This document shows positions 16,823 to 25,830 of a DNA stretch of 64,000 nucleotides, piece by piece. The notes beneath the pieces are model-generated. The model saw nothing but the letters and a program-made list of their open reading frames with translations. It did not search any database and was not told where the DNA came from. Origin of the DNA: Szabonella sp046295215 (lineage in GTDB: Bacteria > Pseudomonadota > Alphaproteobacteria > Rhodobacterales > Rhodobacteraceae); the NCBI GenBank assembly GCA_046295215.1, contig JBKBNP010000005.1:38279-102278 (forward strand). Reading direction: 5' to 3'. The translations under genes and the position numbers were made by a program. The number at the start of each line of letters is the position of its first letter. Position 1 is the first letter of the stretch.

Positions 16823-16833
16823 ACCAGGTGAAG
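16789..16833 (+). repeat. Dispersed intergenic element, type A, copy 3
   Basis: GGGGGCCAGCCCCC hairpin, then CACCCCCGAGGTATTT, three bases and CCAGGTGAAG. It overlaps the 3' end of the ligase gene, whose TGA stop lies in the element directly after the TATTT block. Confidence 0.75.
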
Positions 16834-16917
16834 GGGCAGAAGGCCGCATCCGGCTGGGGGTTGAAGTCGGGGCCTGCCTCCTCCTACATGCAAGGGATCA
16901 ATCAAGAAGGTGAGACG

Positions 16918-18744
16918 ATGCCCCTGCCGCTGCCCCGCCCCGTTTTCGACGTCAATGCCGCATCAGGGGGCTTCGGGAAGCTGCCGGAATGGGATCTGAC
17001 GGATCTGTATCCCGGGCCGGAGGCGCCGGAATTCGCGCAAGACCTCGGCTGGCTCGAAGGGGCCTGTGCGGAATTCGCCGGACGTTATGAGGGAAAGCTG
17101 GACACGCTGGATGCCGCCGCCCTGCTGGACTGCGTGCGCGCCTATGAGACGATCGACGTCACGGCGGGCCGGATCATGTCCTATGCCGGGCTGCGCTATT
17201 ACCAGAACACGATGGACGGCGAACGCGCCAAGTTCATGGCCGATGCGCAGGACCGCATCACCAGCTTCACCACGCCTCTGGTGTTTTTCAGTCTGGAATT
17301 CAACCGGCTGGACGAGGCGCATCTGGAGGGGCTGCTTGCGGAGAACGCGGGTCTTGCGCGCTATCGCCCGGTGTTCGACCGGATGCGCGCGATGCGGCCG
17401 CATCAGTTGTCGGATGAACTGGAACGGTTCCTGCATGACCAGTCCAGCGTCGGGGCCGCCGCCTGGAACCGGCTCTTCGACGAGACGATGGCCGGGCTGA
17501 CCTTTGCACTGCCTTTCGAGGAGGAACCGCTGAACCTCGAGGCCACGCTCAACCTGCTGACGGATGCCGACCGGGCCAGGCGCGAGGCGGCAGCGCGCGT
17601 GCTGGCCGGGACTTTCGAGAAACATATCAAGCTTTTCTCCCGTGTTCACAACACGCTGGCCAAGGAAAAGGCGATCGAGGACCGCTGGCGCAAGATGCCG
17701 AGCCCGCAGCATGGGCGGCACCTGTCGAACCATGTGGAGCCCGAGGTGGTGGAGGCACTGCGCAATGCGGTTGTCGCGGCCTATCCCCGGCTCAGCCACC
17801 GCTACTATGCGCTCAAGGCGAAATGGATGGGGCTGGAGCGGTTGCAGGTCTGGGACCGCAACGCCCCCCTGCCGATGGACGATGTGCGCCTGGTGGACTG
17901 GGAGGCCGCGCAACGCACCGTGACGGAGGCCTATGCGGCCTTTTCGCCCAAACTCGCAGAACTGGCGGAGCCGTTCTTCACAAAGGGCTGGATCGATGCG
18001 GGTGTGAAACCCGGCAAGGCCCCCGGCGCCTTTGCCCATCCGACGGTGACAACGGTGCATCCCTATGTGATGCTCAACTACCTCGGCAAGCCGCGCGACG
18101 TGATGACGCTGGCGCATGAGCTGGGCCACGGGGTGCATCAGCGCCTTGCCGCGGCACAGGGGGAATTGCTGTCGGCAACGCCGCTGACGCTGGCCGAAAC
18201 CGCCTCGGTCTTTGGAGAGATGCTGACTTTCCGCAAGCTGCTGGAAGGCGCGCAGACCAAAGCCGAGCGCAAGACCCTGCTGGCGGGCAAGGTCGAGGAC
18301 ATGATCAACACGGTGGTCCGCCAGATCGCCTTCTATGATTTCGAGTGCAAGCTGCATGCCGCGCGCGCAGAGGGCGAGTTGACCCCAGACGACATCAACG
18401 CGCTGTGGATGAGTGTTCAGGCCGAAAGCCTCGGTCCGGCATTCGACTTCATGGAAGGGTATGAGACCTTCTGGGCCTATGTCCCGCATTTCGTCCACTC
18501 GCCCTTCTATGTCTATGCCTATGCCTTTGGCGACGGGTTGGTGAACGCGCTCTATGCCGCCTATGAGGGCGGGCTTGCGGGATTCGAGGACAAGTATTTC
18601 GACCTCTTGTCCGCCGGTGGTTCGAAACATCACCGGGAATTGCTGGCACCCTTCGGGCTCGACCTTTCGGACCCGGCCTTCTGGGACAAGGGCCTGTCAA
18701 TGATCGCGGGCTTCATCGACGAGTTGGAGGCGATGGAGGACTGA
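16918..18744 (+). CDS. pepF: Oligoendopeptidase F (M3 family metallopeptidase)
   Basis: About 608 residues. Cytosolic zinc peptidase degrading oligopeptides. The zinc-binding motif HELGHGVHQ is intact at about residue 400, with the third-ligand helix in LTLAETASVFGEML, and the C-terminal FVHSPFYVYAYAFGDGLVNALY (in parts) is typical of the family. The start at 16918 is chosen for AAGGTGA upstream and skips an in-frame stretch derived from the repeat element. It is followed by a hairpin and convergent with the B12-binding gene. Confidence 0.94.
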   Translation: MPLPLPRPVFDVNAASGGFGKLPEWDLTDLYPGPEAPEFAQDLGWLEGACAEFAGRYEGKLDTLDAAALLDCVRAYETIDVTAGRIMSYAGLRYYQNTMDGERAKFMADAQDRITSFTTPLVFFSLEFNRLDEAHLEGLLAENAGLARYRPVFDRMRAMRPHQLSDELERFLHDQSSVGAAAWNRLFDETMAGLTFALPFEEEPLNLEATLNLLTDADRARREAAARVLAGTFEKHIKLFSRVHNTLAKEKAIEDRWRKMPSPQHGRHLSNHVEPEVVEALRNAVVAAYPRLSHRYYALKAKWMGLERLQVWDRNAPLPMDDVRLVDWEAAQRTVTEAYAAFSPKLAELAEPFFTKGWIDAGVKPGKAPGAFAHPTVTTVHPYVMLNYLGKPRDVMTLAHELGHGVHQRLAAAQGELLSATPLTLAETASVFGEMLTFRKLLEGAQTKAERKTLLAGKVEDMINTVVRQIAFYDFECKLHAARAEGELTPDDINALWMSVQAESLGPAFDFMEGYETFWAYVPHFVHSPFYVYAYAFGDGLVNALYAAYEGGLAGFEDKYFDLLSAGGSKHHRELLAPFGLDLSDPAFWDKGLSMIAGFIDELEAMED

Positions 18745-18750
18745 CAATGT

Positions 18751-18772
18751 GCGGGGGCGCGTCAGCCCCCGC
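18751..18772 (+). terminator. Hairpin terminator between convergent genes
   Basis: Perfect eight-base-pair stem GCGGGGGC (18751-18758) / GCCCCCGC (18765-18772) with loop GCGTCA, seven bases after pepF and eleven before the end of the oppositely oriented B12 gene. No T-run follows, so strength is uncertain. Confidence 0.55.
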
Positions 18773-18783
18773 GCCGAGGCCCC

Positions 18784-19611
18784 TCAGCCCCGGGCAAGCG
18801 ACTCAATCAGCGCCATGTGGAATTCGATCTGCGCCTCTGCCGACGGGGCGTCGGTCGCGATCGCATCGGCATCCACAAGGCTTGCAAGGTCCGGTTCCTG
18901 ATCGACAATGCCGCCGCTGACCATGATCCAGGCCTCCGGATTGGACAGCCGCAGCGCAAGGATCAGCCGCGCCAGCGGAAAGATCATCGCCGATGTGCCG
19001 GCCGAAATCCCGATCACCGGATAGCTGCGGCGCCCGACATCCGCCACGATCTCCTCATGCGTCATCCCGGCCTTGAGGTCGATCTGCCAGCCGCGACGGC
19101 GCATGTAGTCGGCCGCCATGGTCACACCGAGCGTATGGCTTTCCCCCGGAACCGAAACGAAGGCCGCGACATTGGCATCGTCGCGCAGGATCCGTGCCGA
19201 GATGAAGACCTCGCGCAGATGCCGCAGGATGCCATAGATGCGCCCCGCCCCGATGATGACATCGGCAAACCCGACCTCGTCACGCTCCCAGCGGCGCCCG
19301 AGTTCGCGCGCCGCCACGGCGAGATAGCCAAGATGCAGCATGTCGGGCGACATGCCCTCTGCCTGTGCGGCCACGACCAGATCCAGCGCGGCGTCATGCC
19401 GGTCCGACACAAGCGCGTCACACATGTCCTCGATACGGGACGCATCCGGCAGACTGGCGGGCGAGAGGCTGCGATGCCGCTCGTCAAGCCGGGAAATCAC
19501 TTCCCGTGCAAGATGCTCGACCACCTCCGGGGACAGGCGCCTGCCGCTTTGTTCAAGCATGGCGACGGCCCGAGAAATCGTCGTTTCCGCACATCTGTCT
19601 TGCAATTGCAT
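18784..19611 (-). CDS. B12-binding-domain regulator, AerR/PpaA-like
   Basis: 275 residues. N-terminal helical part, then a cobalamin-binding (SCHIC-like) fold from about residue 140: VPGESHTLGVTMAADYMRRR with the GExHxLG His typical of AerR/PpaA cobalamin proteins, GISAGTSAMI and WIMVSGGIV. AerR/PpaA proteins sense light through B12 and antagonise the photosynthesis repressor CrtJ/PpsR in Rhodobacter. No photosynthesis genes are visible here, so a paralogue or another light/redox role is possible. The ATG has GCAGGG eight bases upstream. A PpsR-type operator overlaps the predicted promoter. Confidence 0.75.
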   Translation of the reverse strand: MQLQDRCAETTISRAVAMLEQSGRRLSPEVVEHLAREVISRLDERHRSLSPASLPDASRIEDMCDALVSDRHDAALDLVVAAQAEGMSPDMLHLGYLAVAARELGRRWERDEVGFADVIIGAGRIYGILRHLREVFISARILRDDANVAAFVSVPGESHTLGVTMAADYMRRRGWQIDLKAGMTHEEIVADVGRRSYPVIGISAGTSAMIFPLARLILALRLSNPEAWIMVSGGIVDQEPDLASLVDADAIATDAPSAEAQIEFHMALIESLARG

Positions 19612-19691
19612 GTTGCGACCCTGCGCTGAATCCCCGCCGCAGATCGGACCGGAGCGGTCGATACTGCGATTCCCATTCAGCTCCCCGGGTC

Positions 19692-19727
19692 AGAATAGCA
19701 GAGAGAACATGTCAATCAAGCCTTACA
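19692..19727 (-). promoter_or_regulatory. Candidate promoter with CrtJ/PpsR-type operator
   Basis: On the minus strand TTGATT (19714-19719) and TATTCT (19692-19697) are 16 bases apart, about 80 bases upstream of the AerR-like gene. TGT-N12-ACA, the published CrtJ/PpsR recognition pattern, is present exactly (19710-19727, plus-strand TGTCAATCAAGCCTTACA) and covers the -35 box. The surrounding 250 bases are AT-rich compared with the neighbours and contain no gene. Confidence 0.5.
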
Positions 19728-19801
19728 CACTTTTGCAGAAATACACGCCAAGGGAGAGTGGAAGTTACCAGCAAACCTCTGAAACTGAAATGGAAACAGT
19801 T

Positions 19802-19827
19802 GGGCCCGGAAGGTGGGTTCCGGGCCC
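19802..19827 (-). terminator. Hairpin downstream of the Gfo/Idh/MocA gene
   Basis: Perfect ten-base-pair stem GGGCCCGGAA (19802-19811) / TTCCGGGCCC (19818-19827) with a six-base loop, 34 bases past the end of the minus-strand oxidoreductase gene. Only a short T-rich stretch follows on the minus strand. Confidence 0.6.
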
Positions 19828-19860
19828 CGGGGCGTGAGGGGCGAAGAATCGGGTCAGAAA

Positions 19861-20853
19861 TTATGGCGCCGCGATCTCCTCCGCCGCGGCAAAAACCCGG
19901 TCCATCATCGCCTGCGTGCCGCGCGAAAATTCCAGCGGACAGGGATAGGGCGCGGCCTGCCGCACCGACCGGCAAAAGGCGGCAACCTGAAGCTCGTAAT
20001 GGTTGACGGAGGGAAACCGCTCGGTCGTGACGCTGAGACCGGGCCGGTGCAATTCAACCCGCGCCTCGCCGAACACCCGCGCATTGAAGGGCGTCGTCAG
20101 GCGCACCATTCCCTCGTCACCCTGAAACACCATTTCCTGCCGGGGAAAAAGCCGCGTGGAGGTCAACGCGGAATAGGTGAAACGCCCCATCGGCCCCCTC
20201 AGACTGCCGGTCACCTGCGCCCAGGTGTCGACGCCATTCTCCATGACGACCCGCGCGCGGATCTCCTCGGGTTCCGCCCCAGTGACGAATCGCGCCCCGC
20301 CATAGGTATAGACACCGATGTCACGGATGCCGCCGCCTGCCGCATCGGCCCGGTTGCGGATATTGGCAGGGTCGGGATTGTTGTAGCAAAACACCGTATC
20401 GACATGGCGCAGTCGCCCGATGGCGCCGCCCTGCACCAGTTCCGCCGCGCGATGCCATTGCGGATGATGCACGATCATATAGGCCTCTGCCGCCAGCTTG
20501 CCCGCGGCATCGCGCGCGGCGATCAGGTCGTCGAACTCCGCCTCGCGCAGCGCCATCGGCTTTTCGCACAGCACATGCTTGCCTGCCCGCAAGGCGCGCA
20601 GGGTCCATTCGACATGCAGATGGTTGGGCAGCGGGATATAGACCGCCTCGATCCCGGGATCTTCCAGCAGCGCCTCATAGCTGCCATGCAGCCGCAGCCC
20701 CGGACAGAAGGCCGCAAAGGGTGCTGCCTTGCCCGGATCGGAGGTGGCGAGCGCGACCAGTTCGGCCCCCGGGGCGGCATGGATCGCAGGCCCCATGAAT
20801 TCGCGTGCGAATTTCGCAGCCCCCAGAATTCCCCATTTCACGGCACTGTCCAT
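19861..20853 (-). CDS. Gfo/Idh/MocA-family NAD(P)-dependent oxidoreductase
   Basis: 330 residues. An N-terminal Rossmann fold (KWGILGAAKFAREFMGPAI) with the nucleotide-binding glycines, followed by AVYIPLPNHLHVEWTLRAL and the family signature HVLCEKPMAL, whose EKP Lys is the usual catalytic/NADP-contact residue. A C-terminal beta-sheet substrate domain follows, with GGGIRDIGVYTYGGARF. Probably a sugar or dihydrodiol dehydrogenase; the substrate cannot be read. ATG with GGGAGAG upstream. Own hairpin terminator downstream. Confidence 0.9.
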   Translation of the reverse strand: MDSAVKWGILGAAKFAREFMGPAIHAAPGAELVALATSDPGKAAPFAAFCPGLRLHGSYEALLEDPGIEAVYIPLPNHLHVEWTLRALRAGKHVLCEKPMALREAEFDDLIAARDAAGKLAAEAYMIVHHPQWHRAAELVQGGAIGRLRHVDTVFCYNNPDPANIRNRADAAGGGIRDIGVYTYGGARFVTGAEPEEIRARVVMENGVDTWAQVTGSLRGPMGRFTYSALTSTRLFPRQEMVFQGDEGMVRLTTPFNARVFGEARVELHRPGLSVTTERFPSVNHYELQVAAFCRSVRQAAPYPCPLEFSRGTQAMMDRVFAAAEEIAAP

Positions 20854-20994
20854 CGCTCTCTCCCTGGCTTTCGCGCGGATGCTACGGCAGATCGCCCCAT
20901 GGATGAAATGCCAAATGCGCGCCCGCCCGGTTCAGCCATCAGCCCCGAAACCGCGCCAACGCGCAGACCCGTCCGCCATCCTGATCCGCCTGGG

Positions 20995-21072
20995 TTTCAC
21001 CTTGGAGGAAATACCTTCGGGGGTGAATGCCGCAGGCAGAGGGGCCAGACAGCCCCCTGCCCGGCCCCAGGA
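20995..21072 (-). repeat. Dispersed intergenic element, type A, copy 4
   Basis: Minus-strand reading: G/C-rich imperfect hairpin with GGGGGCTGTCTGGCCCC (about 21039-21072), then CCCCCGAAGGTATTT, three bases and CCAAGGTGAAA (20995-21023). It lies just past the end of rpoH, in the direction of rpoH transcription, where the hairpin may serve as terminator. Confidence 0.75.
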
Positions 21073-21130
21073 AAAAGCCACCCCGACCACACAGGCGGGG
21101 CGGCTTGGGCCGGGTCGGTCTGCGCCCCGG

Positions 21131-22027
21131 TCAGGCAGGGATCAGCATGCCCTTGCCCTTGGCCAGTTCGCGCATCCGGCTCTGGAGCTTTTCGAAGGCG
21201 CGCACCTCGATCTGGCGGATGCGCTCGCGGCTGACGCCATAGCTTTCCGACAGTTCCTCCAGCGTCACCGGCACATCCGAAAGACGCCGTTGAACGAGAA
21301 TGTCCTTCTCGCGGTCATTCAGCACGGCCATCGCCTCCAGCATCATGCCCCGGCGCATTTCCAGCTCGTCGCGTTCGGCATAATCCGCCGCCTGGTCGCT
21401 GTCCTCATCTTCCAGCCAGTCCTGCCATTGCGTGCCGCCGCCATCGTCGGACCCGACCATCGCGTTGAGCGAGGCATCCCCCCCCGACAAGCGCCGGTTC
21501 ATCGAGATGACCTCATCCTCGGTCACGTTCAGATCCTTGGCAATCTGGGCCACGTTCTCGGGCCGCAGGTCGCCTTCCTCCAGCGCGCCGAGTTTGGCCT
21601 TGGCCTTGCGCAGGTTGAAAAACAGCTTTTTCTGCGCCGAAGTGGTGCCTAGCTTCACAAGGCTCCAGGACCGCAGGATATATTCCTGGATCGAGGCCCG
21701 GATCCACCACATCGCATAGGTTGCCAGCCGGAATCCCTTTTCGGGGTCGAACCGCTTGACCGCCTGCATCAACCCGACATTGGCCTCCGAAATCACTTCG
21801 GCCTGCGGCAGCCCATAGCCACGATACCCCATGGCGATCTTGGCCGCGAGCCGCAGATGCGAGGTGACCATGCGGTGCGCGGCCTGCGCGTCCTGATGGT
21901 CCACCCAGCGTTTGGCCAGCATGTATTCCTCTTCCGGTTCCAGAAGCGGAAACTTGCGAATCTCCTGCATGTAGCGGTTGAGTCCCTGTTCAGGGCTCGG
22001 CGCGGGCAAATTGGCATAGGTCGTCAT
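21131..22027 (-). CDS. rpoH: RNA polymerase heat-shock sigma factor (sigma-32)
   Basis: 298 residues. Directs transcription of heat-shock (and, in Rhodobacter, singlet-oxygen) genes. Region 2 shows EEEYMLAKRW...HLRLAAKIAMGYRGYGLP and FDPEKGFRLATYAMWWIRASIQEYIL (in parts). The RpoH box QKKLFFNLRKAKAK is present, which separates it from RpoD. Region 4 is VTLEELSESYGVSRERIRQIE. The start at 22027 (MTTYANLPAP) has AAGGAGG upstream. Rhodobacteraceae often carry two rpoH genes; which one this is cannot be told. Confidence 0.95.
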   Translation of the reverse strand: MTTYANLPAPSPEQGLNRYMQEIRKFPLLEPEEEYMLAKRWVDHQDAQAAHRMVTSHLRLAAKIAMGYRGYGLPQAEVISEANVGLMQAVKRFDPEKGFRLATYAMWWIRASIQEYILRSWSLVKLGTTSAQKKLFFNLRKAKAKLGALEEGDLRPENVAQIAKDLNVTEDEVISMNRRLSGGDASLNAMVGSDDGGGTQWQDWLEDEDSDQAADYAERDELEMRRGMMLEAMAVLNDREKDILVQRRLSDVPVTLEELSESYGVSRERIRQIEVRAFEKLQSRMRELAKGKGMLIPA

Positions 22028-22241
22028 CGGCACTGTCCTCCTTCCCCTCTTCGCCGGGCGGCGGGCCGGGGATCGGCCTATCTGGGGGTTGCGGACCATC
22101 GGTTCAAGAACGCCGCTACCATCTCCCAATGAACGAATGATGATCGTGGTTCCGTCGCGCGACCAGATCTGTGTCAGCGGCCTCACGCATATGTCAGCGT
22201 TTGTGACGCATTTTTCCGCCCTTTCAAGGGCTTTGACCGGA

Positions 22242-23294
22242 TCAGGGCACCCGGTCCTGCCCTGTCGCGCGCAACGCCCCGATCAGCGCCTCCATGTCGG
22301 TCGGCAGGGGGGAGGCGAATTCCAGACGCTCGGCTGTCACCGGATGGTCGAACCCCAGCGTTGCCGCATGCAGCGCCTGCCGGGTGAACCCCTCCACCGC
22401 CAGAACCCCGGCCGCGCCCACCGCCTTGGCCGCCAGCCGCCGCTTGCCTCCATAGACCGGATCACCGATCAGCCCATGGCCCGCATGGGCCAGATGCACG
22501 CGGATCTGATGCGTGCGTCCGGTTTCCAGCCAACATTCCACCAGCGCCGCCGCCGGAGGTGTACCGAAAGGCTCCAGCACCCGCGCGCGTGTCACGGCAT
22601 GCCGCCCCGTCCCGTCGGCGCAGACCGCCTGCCGCTGGCGGTCGGTGCGGTGCCGGGCCAGTCCGGTGCGGATGCAGATGATCCCGCCCGGCTCGAAACC
22701 CAGTCCCTGCACGCCCCGCAGGCGCGGATCGGCGGCATCGGGCACACCATGGGTCACCGCCAGATAGCGGCGGTTGACAGTGTGGGCCTCGAATTGCGCG
22801 GCAAGGCCGTGATGCGCACGGTCGGATTTTGCCACCACCAGAAACCCGCTGGTGTCCTTGTCGATGCGGTGGACGATGCCGGGGCGTTTTTCGCCGCCCA
22901 CTCCGGACAGATTGCCGCCGAAATGATGCAGCAGAGCATTGACCAGCGTGCCCGTCCACGATCCCGGCGCGGGGTGGACGACCATCCCCGCAGGCTTGTC
23001 GATCACGATGAGGTCGTCATCCTCCCAGATCACCGACAGGGGAATATCCTCGGGCAGCGTATCCACCTCGGCGGCCGGTTCCAGCATCAGCGCGTAGTCC
23101 TGCCCTTCGGTCACCCGCGCCTTGGGGTCGGTCACCGCTACACCCTCCAGCGTCACCGCCCCTTCGGTAATCATCCGCATCAGGCGCGAGCGCGACAGCG
23201 CCGCCTGCTCTGGCACATCGCGCGCCAGCGCCTTATCAAGGCGGTCGGGGGGATCTTCCCCGATCGTCACGATCAGAACGGAAGGCAGAGGCAT
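22242..23294 (-). CDS. rluD: RluD/RluA-family 23S rRNA pseudouridine synthase
   Basis: 350 residues. N-terminal S4-like domain (RLDKALARDV...LSRSRLMRMITEGAVTLEG, in parts), then the catalytic domain with PAGMVVHPAPG, the active-site HRIDKDTSGFLVVAKSD (catalytic Asp in HRID), ECWLETGRTHQIRVHLAH and GDPVYGG. This is the RluD-type arrangement. Its ATG overlaps the ATG of the divergent DUF6476 gene in the tetranucleotide CATG. Confidence 0.92.
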   Translation of the reverse strand: MPLPSVLIVTIGEDPPDRLDKALARDVPEQAALSRSRLMRMITEGAVTLEGVAVTDPKARVTEGQDYALMLEPAAEVDTLPEDIPLSVIWEDDDLIVIDKPAGMVVHPAPGSWTGTLVNALLHHFGGNLSGVGGEKRPGIVHRIDKDTSGFLVVAKSDRAHHGLAAQFEAHTVNRRYLAVTHGVPDAADPRLRGVQGLGFEPGGIICIRTGLARHRTDRQRQAVCADGTGRHAVTRARVLEPFGTPPAAALVECWLETGRTHQIRVHLAHAGHGLIGDPVYGGKRRLAAKAVGAAGVLAVEGFTRQALHAATLGFDHPVTAERLEFASPLPTDMEALIGALRATGQDRVP

Positions 23295-23604
23295 GGATCA
23301 GGCTCCGGAAGAAGAGGTCAGGCTGCCGCCCGGCCTGCGGTTTCTCAAGGCGCTGGTGATCGTTCTCACGCTGACCCTGATCGGGGGTGTCATAACGGTC
23401 GTCGCGGTGATTGTCACCCGGATGCCGCAAGCCACGCGCCCGCTGCCCGCCCTGCCCGACGCGGTGCGCCTGCCCGAAGGCACGACGCCGCGCGCGATCA
23501 CCTTCGGCGAGGGCTGGCTGGGCGTTGCCACCTCGGATGACCGGTTGCTGGTCTTTGCCCCCGACGGTCGGCTCTTGCAGGAGATTGCGCTGACGCGGCC
23601 CTGA
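23293..23604 (+). CDS. DUF6476-like small membrane protein
   Basis: 103 residues with one membrane segment (FLKALVIVLTLTLIGGVITVVAVIV, in two parts, about residues 17-41) and a short periplasmic tail carrying GEGWLGVATSDDRLLVFAPDG. The pattern matches a small single-pass family conserved in Rhodobacterales next to rluD. Function unknown. The start has GGAAGG/AGAGG just upstream. The divergent rluD start overlaps it by two bases, so each promoter must lie inside the other gene. Confidence 0.75.
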   Translation: MDQAPEEEVRLPPGLRFLKALVIVLTLTLIGGVITVVAVIVTRMPQATRPLPALPDAVRLPEGTTPRAITFGEGWLGVATSDDRLLVFAPDGRLLQEIALTRP

Positions 23605-23693
23605 CCGACGCCCCACAGCCTGAGGTTGAGATTGACAGGCACAGGCACGCCCCATCAACTGCACCGCAGGCACCGTATCGGAGAAGCAGCATC

Positions 23694-25583
23694 TTGTCGG
23701 CCCGACCAGACCAATCGGATGAGATCGTCCGTCAGCTCGATCTGATCTGGCGTGAGCGCTGGCTGCGGATCGGCCTGACCAATTTCGCCTATGCGCTTTG
23801 CGTCATCTTCATCCCGGTCTGGATCGCGCTGGCCTGCGCGGTCGTCAACCTGGCGGCCGAGATCCTGTCGATGCGCCTCATGCGCGGTCTTGATCCGCGC
23901 GGGCATGTCTGGCGCCACCGGATTGTCCTGATGCTCAACTTCCTGATGGAATTCGCCTTTGCGCTGGCTCCGGTTCTGGTCTGGCACAGTCAGGAGGCCT
24001 ATGCCAAGCCCTTTGCCGTTGGCATGGTGATGACCACCCTGTTGCAGGTGGCAACCGTGCGCGCATTGCATTTGCCGATCGGTCTGGCGGGGTTCGCGGG
24101 GGTCGCGGCGGCCGTTCTGCCCGGCAACGCGATCTACTGGATCGCGCGGGACGACCTCTCGGGGCTGGTTCTGTCCACGCTCTGCGCGGCGGGCGGTCTG
24201 ACCTATGCGCTGGTGGCCCTGCTGTCCAATCACCGGCTGAACGCCGAAAGCATCGATGCGCGCAGAAAGGCCCTGGCCGGGGAACGCGCGAAGGGGCAGT
24301 TCCTGGCACAGATGAGCCATGAGTTGCGCACCCCCCTGAATGCGATCCTCGGCATGGGTCATGCCGAAATGCGCCGCAGCCGGGACATGCTCAGCCAGCA
24401 ACGGCTGTCCGTTCTGATGGCCTCCGCAGAGGGGCTCTCGACCATTCTCGACGATATTCTGGATCTGTCGGCAATTCAGGAGGGACGGATGCCGATCCGC
24501 CGCCAGCCGATCCGGCCCAAGCGCGAGATCGAGGCGACACTCGCCCTGTTCCAGCCCGACATCGAAGCGGCGGGTCTTCACCTGACGACCCGGATCGACG
24601 GCAACCTTGCGGGGCGGGCGATGGTCGATCCGCACCGGTTGCGCCAATGCCTTTCGAACCTGTTGTCGAATGCGATCAAGCATACCGCCATCGGGGAGAT
24701 CCGTGTGACAGCCGGGCGTATCGTTGCCCCGGACGGGACCGAACTGCTGGAAGTCGAGGTTGCGGACAGTGGCGGGGGCATTCCGCAGCATCTGCATGAG
24801 GTGGTTTTCGAACCTTTCTGCAATGCCCCCGACCTGCCCCGCCCCGTGCCGAAAGCGCGGTCGGAACAGGCCCCGCATTCCGAATCGCTGGGCGCGAGGA
24901 CGCATCCGCCCCTGCCTGCGGCACAAAGCAACGGGCTTGGCCTTTCGATCAGCCGGGCACTGGCGCGCCAGATGGGCGGCGATCTGGTGATCCGTTCCGC
25001 CGCTGCGGACACCGGCAAGAGCGAGGCGAAGGCTGACAATGCGATACGCGGCGCGGCCTTCCGGCTGACCGTCACCTTGCCACAACTGCCGACTGCGGCG
25101 ATGGACGCGGATGACGCTGCAACCCCTGGGCCCGGAGCCGCCGCCCCTCCGGCGGCGGCCCTGCCGGCGAACCGGCCCGAAAAGGGCCTCCGCGTGCTGG
25201 TCGTCGATGACATTGCGACCAACCGCCTTGTCGCCTCCACCTATCTGCGCATGCTGGGCGCCAGCATGATCGAAGCGTCAAGCGGCGAAGAGGCCCTGGC
25301 CCTGCTGACGGACATGCCGCCCGATCTGGTGCTTCTGGATATGAACATGCCGCGGATGGACGGCCGAGAGACGGTCCGCCGGATCAGGGCGATGCACGGC
25401 CCGGTGGGAACCGTTGCCGTAATTGCGATGACGGCGGATGCGTTGAGCGAACATCGCGAGACCTATCTGGCCAGCGGTGTGGACGGATACCTCTCCAAAC
25501 CGCTCAACCCCGAACGGATGGCGGCCGAGATTGCGGCCGTTCTGGCCCGCTGCGCAGAACGGAACCAGCCAGAACGGCCATGA
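23694..25583 (+). CDS. Hybrid sensor histidine kinase with C-terminal receiver
   Basis: 629 residues. About five to six membrane segments in residues 22-185, a short linker, HisKA box FLAQMSHELRTPLNAILGM (phospho-His about residue 209), ATPase motifs LRQCLSNLLSNAIKH (N box), EVADSGGGIP (G1) and SNGLGLSISRALA (G2), an Ala/Pro linker, and a C-terminal receiver with VLVVDDIATN, LVLLDMNMPRMDGRE and YLSKPLNPE. The start is a TTG at 23694 with GGAGA eleven bases before it, which is unusual and uncertain. No separate response regulator or phosphotransfer protein is adjacent, so its output is not visible. Confidence 0.88.
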   Translation: MSARPDQSDEIVRQLDLIWRERWLRIGLTNFAYALCVIFIPVWIALACAVVNLAAEILSMRLMRGLDPRGHVWRHRIVLMLNFLMEFAFALAPVLVWHSQEAYAKPFAVGMVMTTLLQVATVRALHLPIGLAGFAGVAAAVLPGNAIYWIARDDLSGLVLSTLCAAGGLTYALVALLSNHRLNAESIDARRKALAGERAKGQFLAQMSHELRTPLNAILGMGHAEMRRSRDMLSQQRLSVLMASAEGLSTILDDILDLSAIQEGRMPIRRQPIRPKREIEATLALFQPDIEAAGLHLTTRIDGNLAGRAMVDPHRLRQCLSNLLSNAIKHTAIGEIRVTAGRIVAPDGTELLEVEVADSGGGIPQHLHEVVFEPFCNAPDLPRPVPKARSEQAPHSESLGARTHPPLPAAQSNGLGLSISRALARQMGGDLVIRSAAADTGKSEAKADNAIRGAAFRLTVTLPQLPTAAMDADDAATPGPGAAAPPAAALPANRPEKGLRVLVVDDIATNRLVASTYLRMLGASMIEASSGEEALALLTDMPPDLVLLDMNMPRMDGRETVRRIRAMHGPVGTVAVIAMTADALSEHRETYLASGVDGYLSKPLNPERMAAEIAAVLARCAERNQPERP

Positions 25584-25830
25584 CCTGAACGGCAGGCGCG
25601 TTGCGCGGACCCCTTTGCCGGTCCTGACCGACCGACATGCCCATCTTGTCAACCCCGCCAAGGGGCAAGCTGTGGCAGGAACAGCAGGCCAGTTCTCCCG
25701 AACCGGAAAAGACCGGATCGCTGCACAGCGGCTTGCCAGGCCCCACCGTGCCAGACAGGTCTTGGCCCGACAGGTCTTGACCATTTCCGGCCCTGCGGCT
25801 CAACTCGCAAGGCGGCCTGAGAGGAAAGAC

